Shown: positions 52,806-61,111 of the stretch, in pieces
Numbering within the stretch: position 1 is the stretch's first letter
How the letters are laid out: the number at the start of each line of letters is the position of its first letter
DNA from: Verrucomicrobium sp.
GTDB lineage: Bacteria; Verrucomicrobiota; Verrucomicrobiia; Methylacidiphilales; UBA1321
NCBI GenBank assembly: GCA_017849585.1
Contig: JAFIGT010000015.1
Coordinates: 1-64,000 of the forward strand
Length of the DNA: 64,000 nucleotides
Reading direction: 5' to 3'
The notes under the pieces: model-generated
The model's database searches: none
The model's input: only the letters and a program-made list of their open reading frames with translations
Told to the model about the DNA's origin: nothing
Made by a program: the position numbers and the translations under genes

Positions 52806-52891
52806 GCAGGATGGAAGAGGGTACACGCTTTTAGGAATTCCCGCAAAACTGCGATTGCATTTCTTTCCCAGCAGGTGTGGGATTGAAGGTG

Positions 52892-53803
52892 ATGAGCATA
52901 TCTGGCGAGACGTTTTTTCAGGTCATGATCCTGCGCTGCGGACTGGCGTTCATGCTGACGTGTGGGATGGTTTTCGCACAGGAAGCGACAACAGCCCCGG
53001 CGGAATCCGTGTTGCAGGGGATCTCCTATTATGACGAGTCGGCTCTCAAAAAAGCGGGCGATTACCAACGGGCACAATGCCAGCTCGATCTTTATTATCC
53101 CACGAACAAACCCGGCTTCGCGACGGTGGTCTGGTTTCATGGGGGTGGCTTGACGGAAGGTAAGCGGAGTTTTCCCCGGTTGAAAGGCGAGGGGATTGCG
53201 CTGGTGGCAGTTGGTTACCGGTTGTCACCGCAGGGAAAGTTCCCCGCCTATCTGGAAGATGCGGCGGCGGCGGTGGCGTGGACGTTGCGCCACATCGAGA
53301 AATATGGCGGCGACCCGAAGAAGGTATTCGTGGCGGGCCATTCGGCAGGGGGCTATCTCGCGGCCATGATCGGCATGGATCCGCGCTGGCTTGCGGCGCA
53401 GAGCGTTTCGAACAGACAATTGGCCGGACTGATTCCGGTCAGTGCGCAGGTAACGACCCATTTCCATGTAAAAAAAATCCTCGGAGACCAGGGGCAACAA
53501 TTCCGTCCGCTCATCGATCAATATGCACCGCTCTATTACGCGGCGGCCGATCTGCCTCCGATTTGCCTCATCACTGGCGATCGCCGCATCGAATTCAAGG
53601 CGCGCGTAGAAGAGAATGACTTTCTCGCGGCCAGCTTGCGCGCTTTGGGAAATACGCAGGTGGAGTTTTACGAAATGGGCGGTCTCAATCACAGCACGGT
53701 GGTCGAGGGAGGTATGCCGGTCCTGCGGGATTTTGTCCGTAAAATCGTCAAGGTGCTCGACGAAGCGAAAAAAACGACGACCCGGGCCACTCCAGCCCCA
53801 TAA
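52892..53803 (+). CDS. secreted alpha/beta hydrolase (esterase-like)
   Basis: This predicted exported serine hydrolase has 303 residues. The signal peptide (CGLAFMLTCGMVFA) is followed by an alpha/beta-hydrolase-3-type fold. The oxyanion motif HGGG is in VVWFHGGGLTEGKR (about 83-96), the nucleophile Ser is in AGHSAGGYLAA (about 152-162), the acid is probably Asp in LITGDRRIEF, and the base is His in GLNHSTV near 268. It is close to BD-FAE/Est-type esterases that deacylate carbohydrates or short-chain esters; the substrate is not known. The start at 52892 is preferred to a GTG 5 codons upstream. Confidence 0.85.
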   Translation: MSISGETFFQVMILRCGLAFMLTCGMVFAQEATTAPAESVLQGISYYDESALKKAGDYQRAQCQLDLYYPTNKPGFATVVWFHGGGLTEGKRSFPRLKGEGIALVAVGYRLSPQGKFPAYLEDAAAAVAWTLRHIEKYGGDPKKVFVAGHSAGGYLAAMIGMDPRWLAAQSVSNRQLAGLIPVSAQVTTHFHVKKILGDQGQQFRPLIDQYAPLYYAAADLPPICLITGDRRIEFKARVEENDFLAASLRALGNTQVEFYEMGGLNHSTVVEGGMPVLRDFVRKIVKVLDEAKKTTTRATPAP

Positions 53804-53849
53804 GCACGCTGTACTGGATTTATCCGAACGGACGTATAGAGTTCCTGCC

Positions 53850-54749
53850 ATGCCGAAGCCACGAGAAGACATCACGTTCGAAAGCGGTGGGCTGCGTTGC
53901 GCGGGCTGGTTCTATCGTCCTGACGGGCCGGGACCGTATCCGTGCGTCGTCCTGGCGCATGGTCTCGGCGGTATTCGCTCTCATCGTCTCGATCAATATT
54001 CCCAAGCGTTTGCGGCGGCGGGCATGGCCGCGTTGGCCTTTGATTACCGCTATTTCGGCGACAGTGAAGGCGAGCCACGCCTGCTCGTTTCCATCTCGCG
54101 CCAACTCGCTGATTACGAAGCCGCGCTCCACTGGGCTTGGGCGCATCCCGAGATTGATCCCAAGCGCGTCGCCGTGTGGGGCTCGTCCTTTAGCGGCGGT
54201 CACGTCATGGCCCTCGCTGCGAAGCATCCCCAAATCGCAGCAGCGGTCGCGCAATGTCCCTTCACCGATGGAGTGGGGGATGGACTCAAGATGCGCAGCG
54301 TCTGGCAATCGCTCCGGCTCACGGTGGCAGGCGTTTACGATCAACTGCGCGGGCTGCTGGGACTTTCCCCCTTCTACGTCGCCACGGTGGGAGCACCGGG
54401 AAGCCTCGCGGCGTTGAACCGGCCCGGGGCGCTGGAGGGTTATCTGGAAGTCGCGAAAGCCGGTGGTCACGGCGCGGAATGGAAGCCATTGATCACCGCG
54501 CGCACGCTGATTCGGATTCCGTTTTACCGCCCCATCACGCAGACCGAAAAGATTTTGTGTCCGCTCCTGATTTGCGTCTGCGAAGCCGATACAGAAGTGA
54601 TTCCGGAGTCCGCACACCGTGCGGCGAAGCGCGCCCCCCGGGGCGAATCGAAAGGCTATCCGCTGACCCATTTTCAGATCTATCTCGGTGACAATTTTGC
54701 GTCCGTCGTGAGTGATCAGATTTCCTTTCTTAAGAAGCATTTGTTTTAA
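53850..54749 (+). CDS. alpha/beta hydrolase (dienelactone hydrolase/UPF0227-like)
   Basis: This 299-residue cytoplasmic hydrolase has no signal peptide. The core reads PYPCVVLAHGLGGIRSHRLD (oxyanion region), FDYRYFGDSEG, and a nucleophile elbow WGSSFSGGHVMAL, with Ser in G-S-S-F-S-G. A late acid is in CEADTEVIPE, and the His could be in YPLTHFQIYLG. The pattern is that of Frsa/YcjY-like or polyketide-type hydrolases. The start at 53850 is chosen because upstream codons are antisense to nothing known and lie inside the previous gene. It lies 46 bp downstream of the esterase gene and may be co-transcribed. Confidence 0.85.
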   Translation: MPKPREDITFESGGLRCAGWFYRPDGPGPYPCVVLAHGLGGIRSHRLDQYSQAFAAAGMAALAFDYRYFGDSEGEPRLLVSISRQLADYEAALHWAWAHPEIDPKRVAVWGSSFSGGHVMALAAKHPQIAAAVAQCPFTDGVGDGLKMRSVWQSLRLTVAGVYDQLRGLLGLSPFYVATVGAPGSLAALNRPGALEGYLEVAKAGGHGAEWKPLITARTLIRIPFYRPITQTEKILCPLLICVCEADTEVIPESAHRAAKRAPRGESKGYPLTHFQIYLGDNFASVVSDQISFLKKHLF

Positions 54750-54836
54750 GCCGAGATTATATCATCACAATATGCGCGATATCGAATTTTTGTACTTGCC
54801 AAAAGGGCAGGCTTAGCTCTTAATCTGCACAGGTTT

Positions 54837-55175
54837 ATGCCGAACCTTACTAAAAGAGACTTGGTTATCCGGATCAGCAATGAAACGGGTATGGTGCAAC
54901 AGGATGTCCTGAACGTCATTCAAAAGACGTTGGATTACCTGACGGAAAGCCTTGCAAAAGGGCAGTCCGTAGAACTCCGTAACTTCGGCGTGTTTGAAGT
55001 CAAACTCCGCAAGGCGCGTGTGGGGCGCAACCCCAACAAGCCCGAGAATGATGTGCCTATCCCGCCGCGTGCCGTGGTCAAGTTCAAGGCCGGTAAGGAG
55101 ATGAAGGCGAAAGTGATGAAACTTTCCGAGGATCTTTCTTCCAAGCCTGCCTCGGATCAGCCCGAGAATCCCTAG
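54837..55175 (+). CDS. HU/IHF-family DNA-bending protein
   Basis: This 112-residue nucleoid protein has the HU/IHF fold. Helix pair LTKRDLVIRISNETGMVQQDV is followed by VIQKTLDYLTESLAKGQSVE and the strand-turn-strand ELRNFGVFEVKLRKARVGRN. The DNA-binding arm PIPPRAVVKFKAGKEMKAKV bears the Pro (IPP) that intercalates into DNA. A Ser/Pro-rich tail of about 17 residues extends beyond normal HU. By sequence it is nearer IHF-alpha than HU. It lies 47 bp upstream of hisS. Confidence 0.93.
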   Translation: MPNLTKRDLVIRISNETGMVQQDVLNVIQKTLDYLTESLAKGQSVELRNFGVFEVKLRKARVGRNPNKPENDVPIPPRAVVKFKAGKEMKAKVMKLSEDLSSKPASDQPENP

Positions 55176-55222
55176 TCCCCGAGCCTCGTTTCGCTCGTCT
55201 GGACTTACGGTAACCATTCTCC

Positions 55223-56434
55223 ATGCCCTCACTCCCCGGGTTTCGCGATTTCTACCCGGCGGATTGCGCCCTGCGTAATACGGTTTTCGCCGCATGGCGT
55301 TCTACAGCCCAGCGTTACGGCTTTGTCGAATACGACGGCCCCCCCCTCGAAGAACTCGAACTCTATACCAAGAAGTCGGGCGAGGAAATCGTCGGCCAGC
55401 TTTACCATTTTGTCGACAAGGGCGAGCGCGCCGTGGCGATGCGGTCGGAGATGACCCCCACGTTGGCCCGCATGGTGGCCGCGCAGCACCGCGATTACAA
55501 GAAGCCGATCAAGTGGTTTTCCATTCCGCAAGTCTTTCGCTACGAACGCATGCAGCGCGGTCGCCTGCGCGAGCACTACCAGTTCAATTGCGATCTGATC
55601 GGCGAAGCGAGCCTGGAAGCGGATGTGGAGTTGATTGCTCTCTGCATCGATACCCTCCGCGCCTTCGGCCTGAATGAGAAGGATTTCGTCATCCGACTGA
55701 GCGACCGCCAGTTCTGGGTGGATTTCCTGAAGTCCAAGCAAGTGCCGGAAGAAAAATGGTACGAGGTTTTCCAAGCGATTGATAAATCGGAGCGCCAGCC
55801 CCGCGAGAAAACAACCGAACTTCTGGGCGCTCTCGCCGAGGAAGTGCTAAACATCCTCGAGCACGGCGCCGCAAGCGAGCGCCTCGACATCGTGGAGAAC
55901 GGTCTCAAGGCGCGCGGTCTCGGCGACTATGTGAAGCGCGACTTCACCGTCGTGCGTGGTCTCGCCTATTATACCGGCGTCGTTTTCGAAGCGTTTGACC
56001 GCAGCGGCGAATTCCGCGCCATCGCGGGCGGCGGTCGTTACGACAATCTTCTCAACAACTTGGGCGGAGTCGATCTCCCCGCGCTCGGCTTTGGCATGGG
56101 CGACGTGGTGCTCACCGAACTCCTCAAGCAAAAGGGACTGCTCAAACCCTCGACCGCCTCAATCCAAGCTTTTGTGGTCATTCCCGACGAAGCGTTCCGC
56201 GCTGAAGCGGCGGGCGTCCTCCAAACCTTGCGCGAGGCCGGGATTGCGGCCGATATGCCGTTGAGCCCCGCCAAGATGGGCAAACAATTTCAATCTGCCG
56301 AAGAACGCGGGGCCACGCACGCCATCGTCGTCGATGCGGAAATCAAGAACGGCAAAGTCGCCGTCAAGACCCTCGCCGATCGCAAGCAGGATGTCGTTGA
56401 GTTGGCGAGTCTCGTGGCCGTGCTTAGAAGCTAA
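55223..56434 (+). CDS. hisS: histidyl-tRNA synthetase
   Basis: This class II synthetase charges tRNA-His. It has 403 residues. The N-terminus is GFRDFYPADCALRN, motif 2 is FSIPQVFRYERMQRGRLREH (about 96-115) and the histidine-A loop is 'VVRGLAYYTGVVFEAFD' (about 244-260). Motif 3 lies in IAGGGRYDNLL and 'PALGFGMGDVVL', and the C-terminal anticodon domain includes VVIPDEAFRAEAAGV. It follows the IHF-like gene and precedes aspS on the same strand; hisS-aspS is a common bacterial gene pair. Confidence 0.96.
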   Translation: MPSLPGFRDFYPADCALRNTVFAAWRSTAQRYGFVEYDGPPLEELELYTKKSGEEIVGQLYHFVDKGERAVAMRSEMTPTLARMVAAQHRDYKKPIKWFSIPQVFRYERMQRGRLREHYQFNCDLIGEASLEADVELIALCIDTLRAFGLNEKDFVIRLSDRQFWVDFLKSKQVPEEKWYEVFQAIDKSERQPREKTTELLGALAEEVLNILEHGAASERLDIVENGLKARGLGDYVKRDFTVVRGLAYYTGVVFEAFDRSGEFRAIAGGGRYDNLLNNLGGVDLPALGFGMGDVVLTELLKQKGLLKPSTASIQAFVVIPDEAFRAEAAGVLQTLREAGIAADMPLSPAKMGKQFQSAEERGATHAIVVDAEIKNGKVAVKTLADRKQDVVELASLVAVLRS

Positions 56435-56456
56435 ATAGCGGCGCACCTCGCACACC

Positions 56457-56483
56457 AGCTATGGGGTGCCAGCGTCACGCTGG
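56457..56483. repeat. modular REP-like repeat between hisS and aspS
   Basis: AGCTATGGGGTGCCAGCGTC (from 56457) continues ACGCTGG. The linker AGCTATGGGGTG is joined to the palindrome CCAGCGTCACGCTGG. The preceding GGCGCACCTCGCACACC can also fold back. The linker matches that at 49771 and 58319. Confidence 0.6.
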
Positions 56484-56536
56484 TTTTTATGCTTTTCACA
56501 ATGGGAGTTTGCCCGTTTACTGTAGGGCTTTCCCTT

Positions 56537-58303
56537 ATGTCTAAATACCGTTCTCATCGCTGTAACGAACTGCGCAAAGCCAATGTCGACCAGGAAGTGC
56601 GCCTGGCCGGTTGGATTCACAACAAGCGCGATCACGGCGGCGTTCTCTTTATCGATTTGCGAGACCACTACGGTCTGACCCAGATTGTTGTGCCGCCGGA
56701 ACTCCCGTTCCAGAGCGAACTGGCCCACATGACCAAGGAATCGGTCGTCTCGATCGTCGGCACGGTCAAGCCCCGTCCCGAAGGCAGCACGAACCCGAAT
56801 CTCCCTACTGGAGAGATCGAGGTGTTCGTCACGCAGTACGAACTGCTCAGCAAGGCCGAGCCGCTCCCGATGAATGTTTTCCCCGAGGATATCACCCCGG
56901 AAGACACTCGCCTGAAGTACCGCTTCCTCGATTTGCGCCGTTCGAAGATCCACAAGAACATTGTCCTGCGCTCCCAGATCATTGCCAGCATGCGCCGCCG
57001 CATGACGGAGATGGGCTTCAACGAATTCCAGACGCCCATTCTCACCTCGTCCTCGCCCGAAGGCGCGCGCGACTTTCTCGTGCCGTCGCGGTTGCACCCC
57101 GGCGAATTCTACGCGTTGCCGCAGGCTCCGCAGCAATTCAAGCAGCTCCTCATGGTCAGCGGTTTCGATCGCTACTTCCAGATCGCTCCGTGTTTCCGCG
57201 ATGAAGACGCCCGTGCGGATCGTTCTCCCGGCGAGTTCTACCAGCTCGATGTCGAGATGAGCTTCGTCACTCAAGACGAGATCTTCGCTGCGATGGAAAA
57301 CCTCATGACTGGACTCTTCACTGAGTTCAGCACGGCTCAGATCACACCCGCGCCGTTCCCGCGCATTCCGTTTGCCGAAGCGATGCTCAAGTACGGCTCC
57401 GACAAGCCCGACTTGCGCATACCCTTCACCATCAGCGATGCCACCGACCTCTTCGCCCAGAGCGAATTCAAGGCCTTCGCCGGCAAGACGGTTCGCGTGC
57501 TGCCCGTGCCGGACATCGCCGACAAGCCTCGCTCTTTCTTCGATGAATTGCAGGAACAGGCCAAGCTCCTCGGCGCGGTCGGCCTCGCATGGATTACCGT
57601 CCAACCCGACGGCTCGCTCAAGGGCCCGATCGCCAAGTTCATTACCGAAGAGGCCAAGACACAGCTCCTCGCCCGCACTGGTGCGAAGACTGGCGCGGCC
57701 CTGTTCTTCTCGGCGGACCCGGTCGAATTGACCGCCGCGAAGCTTCTCGGCGACATGAGGAATTATATTGCGGCCAAGCTCGATGTCATCGATCCGAACG
57801 TCTTCAAATTCTGCTGGATCGTCGATTTTCCGATGTTCGAAAAGGACCTGGAAACCGGCAAAGCCGCATTCAGTCACAATCCGTTCTCCATGCCGCAAGG
57901 CGGGATGGACGCGTTGCTCAATCAGGACCCGCTCACGATCAAGGCCTACCAGTACGACATCGTCTGCAACGGCATTGAACTCTCCAGTGGCGCGATTCGT
58001 AATCACGTGCCCGAGATTATGTACAAGGCGTTCGAAATTGCCGGGTACGGTCCCGAGGTGGTCGACAAGAAATTCGGCGGCATGATCAACGCCTTCAAGT
58101 GCGGAGCGCCGCCCCACGGTGGCATCGCCCCTGGCGTTGACCGCATCGTGATGCTTCTCGCCAACGAGAAGACCATCCGCGAAGTCATCGCTTTCCCGCT
58201 GACCCAGAACGCGCGCGATCTGCTGATGAACGCGCCCGCTCCGGCCACGGAAAAGCAGCTCCGCGAGGTGCACGTCACCATCCGCAAGCCGATCAAAATC
58301 TAG
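56537..58303 (+). CDS. aspS: aspartyl-tRNA synthetase
   Basis: This enzyme charges tRNA-Asp, and tRNA-Asn too if it is the non-discriminating type. The 588-residue bacterial form starts at 56537 ([16 protein letters not shown]). The N-terminal OB-fold anticodon domain ([20 protein letters not shown]) is followed by motif 2 ([20 protein letters not shown]). A bacterial GAD insertion domain lies at about 290-420, and motif 3 ([15 protein letters not shown]) is near the C-terminus. The upstream frame (16 codons) passes through repeat DNA. A hairpin at 58331-58347 with a T-rich tail follows. Confidence 0.97.
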   Translation: MSKYRSHRCNELRKANVDQEVRLAGWIHNKRDHGGVLFIDLRDHYGLTQIVVPPELPFQSELAHMTKESVVSIVGTVKPRPEGSTNPNLPTGEIEVFVTQYELLSKAEPLPMNVFPEDITPEDTRLKYRFLDLRRSKIHKNIVLRSQIIASMRRRMTEMGFNEFQTPILTSSSPEGARDFLVPSRLHPGEFYALPQAPQQFKQLLMVSGFDRYFQIAPCFRDEDARADRSPGEFYQLDVEMSFVTQDEIFAAMENLMTGLFTEFSTAQITPAPFPRIPFAEAMLKYGSDKPDLRIPFTISDATDLFAQSEFKAFAGKTVRVLPVPDIADKPRSFFDELQEQAKLLGAVGLAWITVQPDGSLKGPIAKFITEEAKTQLLARTGAKTGAALFFSADPVELTAAKLLGDMRNYIAAKLDVIDPNVFKFCWIVDFPMFEKDLETGKAAFSHNPFSMPQGGMDALLNQDPLTIKAYQYDIVCNGIELSSGAIRNHVPEIMYKAFEIAGYGPEVVDKKFGGMINAFKCGAPPHGGIAPGVDRIVMLLANEKTIREVIAFPLTQNARDLLMNAPAPATEKQLREVHVTIRKPIKI

Positions 58304-58356
58304 CAGGGCTGAGCCCTGCACCCAGTAGCTGGCGCGCGGTGCGCGCCGCTTTTGGT
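58304..58356 (+). terminator. REP-like repeat ending in the aspS terminator
   Basis: CAGGGCTGAGCCCTG (58304-58318), linker CACCCAGTAGCT, then GGCGCGCGGTGCGCGCC (58331-58347; 7-bp arms, GGT loop), followed by GCTTTTGGTTGTT. The second hairpin with its T-rich tail fits an intrinsic terminator right after aspS, so the repeat has probably been recruited as a terminator. Confidence 0.7.
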
Positions 58357-58408
58357 TGTTGATTTTTCGGGTGATCCTTCCGATGTAGTGAGGTAGGGGG
58401 CATCAGCC

Positions 58409-58918
58409 ATGTGGAGAATCCTACTTATTGGTTTGGCTCCGCTGTGGATCGTCGCACTTCACGCGGAACGCGTTGAAATCCCGAAGGCAAAGATAGCCTT
58501 CGAGCTTCCAGCGAATGAATTTTGGCAAATCATTCCGGCCAGCAAGTTTCCTGACTCGGCGGCGAGCATGTGCTTTCCGCGTTTACGCCATGGCAGCACC
58601 ACGATCAGCGTGGCGTTGTGGGAGTATGATTTTAATTCGCTCGATGCGCATATCCGCGCGTACTTCGAGCGGATGAATCGCTATGCCTCGGGGGGGTACA
58701 CGCGGGAGCTGGAACGCACGAATTTTTATACCAAGTCCGGCATCGCGGGTGTCCGCTTGCTGGTGGAATCCGGCCGGGATGACGGCACGAAGTGGGAATT
58801 GCTTCGCTATGTGTTTAAGAACCGTGCCGGGATGGTGGTTTGCGTTTCAGGGAATGGCCATGCGGAGCAGATCGACAAGGTGATCAATAACATGGAGCTT
58901 TTCGCGCCGAATCGCTGA
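58409..58918 (+). CDS. small secreted hypothetical protein
   Basis: I do not recognise a family. The 169-residue product has a signal peptide (MWRILLIGLAPLWIVALHAE, cut near HA-ER). A mixed alpha/beta body follows, with strands TTISVALWEYDF, GIAGVRLLVESG and LLRYVFKNRAGMVVCVSGNG. The pattern resembles the small PsbP/Mog1-like folds of uncharacterised exported proteins that end in a helix (EQIDKVINNMELF). It stands alone between aspS and the Lcl-domain gene, whose stop is only 3 bp away on the opposite strand. Confidence 0.65.
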   Translation: MWRILLIGLAPLWIVALHAERVEIPKAKIAFELPANEFWQIIPASKFPDSAASMCFPRLRHGSTTISVALWEYDFNSLDAHIRAYFERMNRYASGGYTRELERTNFYTKSGIAGVRLLVESGRDDGTKWELLRYVFKNRAGMVVCVSGNGHAEQIDKVINNMELFAPNR

Positions 58919-58921
58919 TCG

Positions 58922-60253
58922 CTAATCGCGGAGCGGTTCGTTGTCCTGAACAAAGGGGGCTCGGGTTGGGCGCGCGGACTGGTTGACGGGCGGAGTCTTG
59001 ATCAGGGTTGCTCCACCGCGTACACAGCGGACATAGTTTTCGATGCGAATCACGTCTCCTTGCGGACCGCGTCCTTTCGGAAAGGTGGCTGCATTGCCTG
59101 CCTTCGGATCGCTGCGTTGGGAGCCAGCACCGTGGACATCCATCAAGCGCAGATTGCTCGTATTGCCGGGCGGCATGCCCATAAAGCCGAGGGCGCGGCC
59201 AAAGGCAATATAGACGGCGGTATCGTTGCGTGGACCGGCAGAATGGGTGGTGCTGGTCCAGTACTCGGGATAATCTCGCTCTCCACCTTCATTGCGAATT
59301 TCGCTGATGGTGAAAAGTGGATCGATCGCAGCCGATTGGGTGGCGTCCGGTGCCCGGGTATAGTCGACGATGCTCTGCAATTCCTTGGCATTGGGGAGAC
59401 GCCAGTCGGTGTGACCGGCCGTGCGATTGGATTCGGCATATTTCAGGGCGGATTCCCAGTCGAGACCTTTACCGCTGTCGGCCTTGGTCCACATCAAGCC
59501 TGTGGCCGAGTCCGTGATGGTGCCGTCGCCGTTATCGGTGAAGTGATTGAGGCCGTATGCCGGATTGCCTCGCACGTAGCGGACGAAGGCGGTCTTCGCC
59601 TGGCGTCGTCCGGGAGGGCCGTTCGGGTCGGTCCCGTAGCCTTTGATACGGCCATCGGCGAAGTTGACACCGAACGCAGTGGGGTGACCGTTCATCGTGG
59701 TGCCGACGTACTTGGTGCTCGACCAGTATTGCGCGTCGATGATTCGTTCTCCTTTGGAGGGATCGCCGTATTGAAAATCGAAGTAGTCCGTGTCGAGATA
59801 GGGAACCAGTCCGGTTGTAGCGACGAGATCGGGACGTGGATCGATCCCCATGAATTCGATGAGTGAGTAGAGTTCCTTGATCGTGGGCAAGCGCCAATCG
59901 CGATGGCCACCGAGTCCTTGCGCATTGAACGCCTCCACCGAGGCGACGGCTTCATCCCATGTCATTTTCGAGCCGGGTGTCTTTTGCCACATCAATCCGG
60001 TTACCTGATCGGTCACGGTGCCATCGCCGTTGTTGAGGTATGAAGGGCCGTTGCCTTGGTATTGGGCGTCCTGGCCGTAAAAACGCTGATTGGGATGTGG
60101 CCAGGGGATTTCGCGTGATTGGTCGTAACAGCTCGTTTGTGCGGTATCGACGATGGGGTAGTTTCCCTCCACCCCAAATCCGGAGAGGTTCACGGCCAGC
60201 GTGGCCATCAGGAAGAGGGGGAAGGCTTTTCCAAGATTGGGAATCAAAGCCAT
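58922..60253 (-). CDS. exported protein with two Lcl/DUF1566 domains
   Basis: This 443-residue secreted protein has a signal peptide (LFLMATLAVNLSGFGVEG). It carries two copies of the Lcl C-terminal (DUF1566) domain, each with the hallmark sequence. The first has TVTDQVTGLMWQKTPGSKMT and GHRDWRLPTIKELYSLIEF (about 80-270). The second has TITDSATGLMWTKADSGKGL and GHTDWRLPNAKELQSIVDY (about 245-410). The family is named after a Legionella collagen-like adhesin, and carbohydrate or glycosaminoglycan binding is suggested. It is divergent from the XRE-S24 regulator gene. Confidence 0.85.
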   Translation of the reverse strand: MALIPNLGKAFPLFLMATLAVNLSGFGVEGNYPIVDTAQTSCYDQSREIPWPHPNQRFYGQDAQYQGNGPSYLNNGDGTVTDQVTGLMWQKTPGSKMTWDEAVASVEAFNAQGLGGHRDWRLPTIKELYSLIEFMGIDPRPDLVATTGLVPYLDTDYFDFQYGDPSKGERIIDAQYWSSTKYVGTTMNGHPTAFGVNFADGRIKGYGTDPNGPPGRRQAKTAFVRYVRGNPAYGLNHFTDNGDGTITDSATGLMWTKADSGKGLDWESALKYAESNRTAGHTDWRLPNAKELQSIVDYTRAPDATQSAAIDPLFTISEIRNEGGERDYPEYWTSTTHSAGPRNDTAVYIAFGRALGFMGMPPGNTSNLRLMDVHGAGSQRSDPKAGNAATFPKGRGPQGDVIRIENYVRCVRGGATLIKTPPVNQSARPTRAPFVQDNEPLRD

Positions 60254-60312
60254 AGGTGGGTATCAGGCTGGACGTATCAGACAGAAAAAAGTTGCATAAG
60301 CACTTTCATATT

Positions 60313-60382
60313 CTTTTTGTTGACTAAAGAAGCCAGATTTGTGGTTTTACTGGTTATTAGAGTTGCTTTTGTCAACAAAAAG
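60313..60382. promoter_or_regulatory. 12-bp inverted-repeat operator pair
   Basis: CTTTTTGTTGAC (60313-60324) and GTCAACAAAAAG (60371-60382) are perfect reverse complements separated by 46 bases. They lie between the divergent Lcl-domain and XRE-S24 genes, the second 24 bases before the regulator's start. The arrangement suggests that the regulator binds both half-sites, possibly with looping, and controls both genes; binding is not shown. Confidence 0.6.
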
Positions 60383-60406
60383 TAATAGGTTATTCACATT
60401 CATACG

Positions 60407-61093
60407 ATGAATGCGTCAACAACAGATTTCGCCCGACGATTGCGTCTGTGGCGACATACGCTTGGTTTCAATCAGACCGAGGCGGCGCAACGGCTTCAAT
60501 TGGAGCGTAGTTATCTCTCGCAGCTCGAGGGAGGACGCAAGCCGGGCGATGCAGCGCGGGTGCGGTTTGAGATTGAGGAGCGGAAAGCCGGGCTTGGTCC
60601 CGGTCCCGGTTCCTTGTCGAATCCGGCAGGTCTGCACTTGGTGGAAGAAACGCCGAATGTCACGGAATTTCCGGGCTACCGATATCAGAACCGGGTGCGG
60701 TCGTTGCCAGTTTTGTCTTGGGCGCAGGCGGGGCAGGCGGTTGATTTCCAGCAAATGCCCGATGAGTGGGAAGGTTCCGTGGCTAGCGAGGTAACGGATG
60801 ATCGGGCGTTTGCGGTGCGGTTGAGGGGAGACTCCATGGAACCGCGTTTTGAAGACGGCGACATCGCCATCTTACTGCCAAGCATCGCCGCGACCAACGG
60901 GGAGATCGTCGTGGCGAATCTCAAAAACGAGGGCATTCTGTGCAAGATCATGCACGTACAGCTCGATAAAAATCTGATCACGCTCTCGAGCTACAATCCG
61001 GCCTATCCGCCGATGCAATATCGCCGCGAGGATTTCCACTGGATGTTTCCCGTCGCGCAAGTGGTGAAGAATCTCCGTCGCCGATTGGGGTGA
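60407..61093 (+). CDS. XRE-S24 (CI/LexA-type) transcriptional repressor
   Basis: The 228-residue regulator has an N-terminal HTH_XRE domain (FNQTEAAQRLQLERSYLSQLEGG, about 20-42). The C-terminal S24 peptidase domain follows. The cleavage site is probably Ala-Gly in LSWAQAGQAVDF (about 101-112), the catalytic Ser is in RLRGDSMEPRFEDGD (about 142-156) and the Lys is in VVANLKNEGILCKI (about 167-180). Such proteins self-cleave when RecA is activated and release stress or prophage genes. No phage genes are adjacent, so it may be a chromosomal stress repressor. The operator pair at 60313-60382 lies directly upstream. Confidence 0.9.
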   Translation: MNASTTDFARRLRLWRHTLGFNQTEAAQRLQLERSYLSQLEGGRKPGDAARVRFEIEERKAGLGPGPGSLSNPAGLHLVEETPNVTEFPGYRYQNRVRSLPVLSWAQAGQAVDFQQMPDEWEGSVASEVTDDRAFAVRLRGDSMEPRFEDGDIAILLPSIAATNGEIVVANLKNEGILCKIMHVQLDKNLITLSSYNPAYPPMQYRREDFHWMFPVAQVVKNLRRRLG

Positions 61094-61111
61094 GTTCTAA
61101 GTACTTAGAAC
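61094..61111. repeat. perfect 18-bp palindrome over a stop codon
   Basis: GTTCTAAGTACTTAGAAC begins right after the regulator's TGA and contains the TAA stop of the convergent isomerase gene (61105-61107). It is related to the repeats at 19216-19250 and 20209-20297. It may serve as a bidirectional transcript-end signal. Confidence 0.6.
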
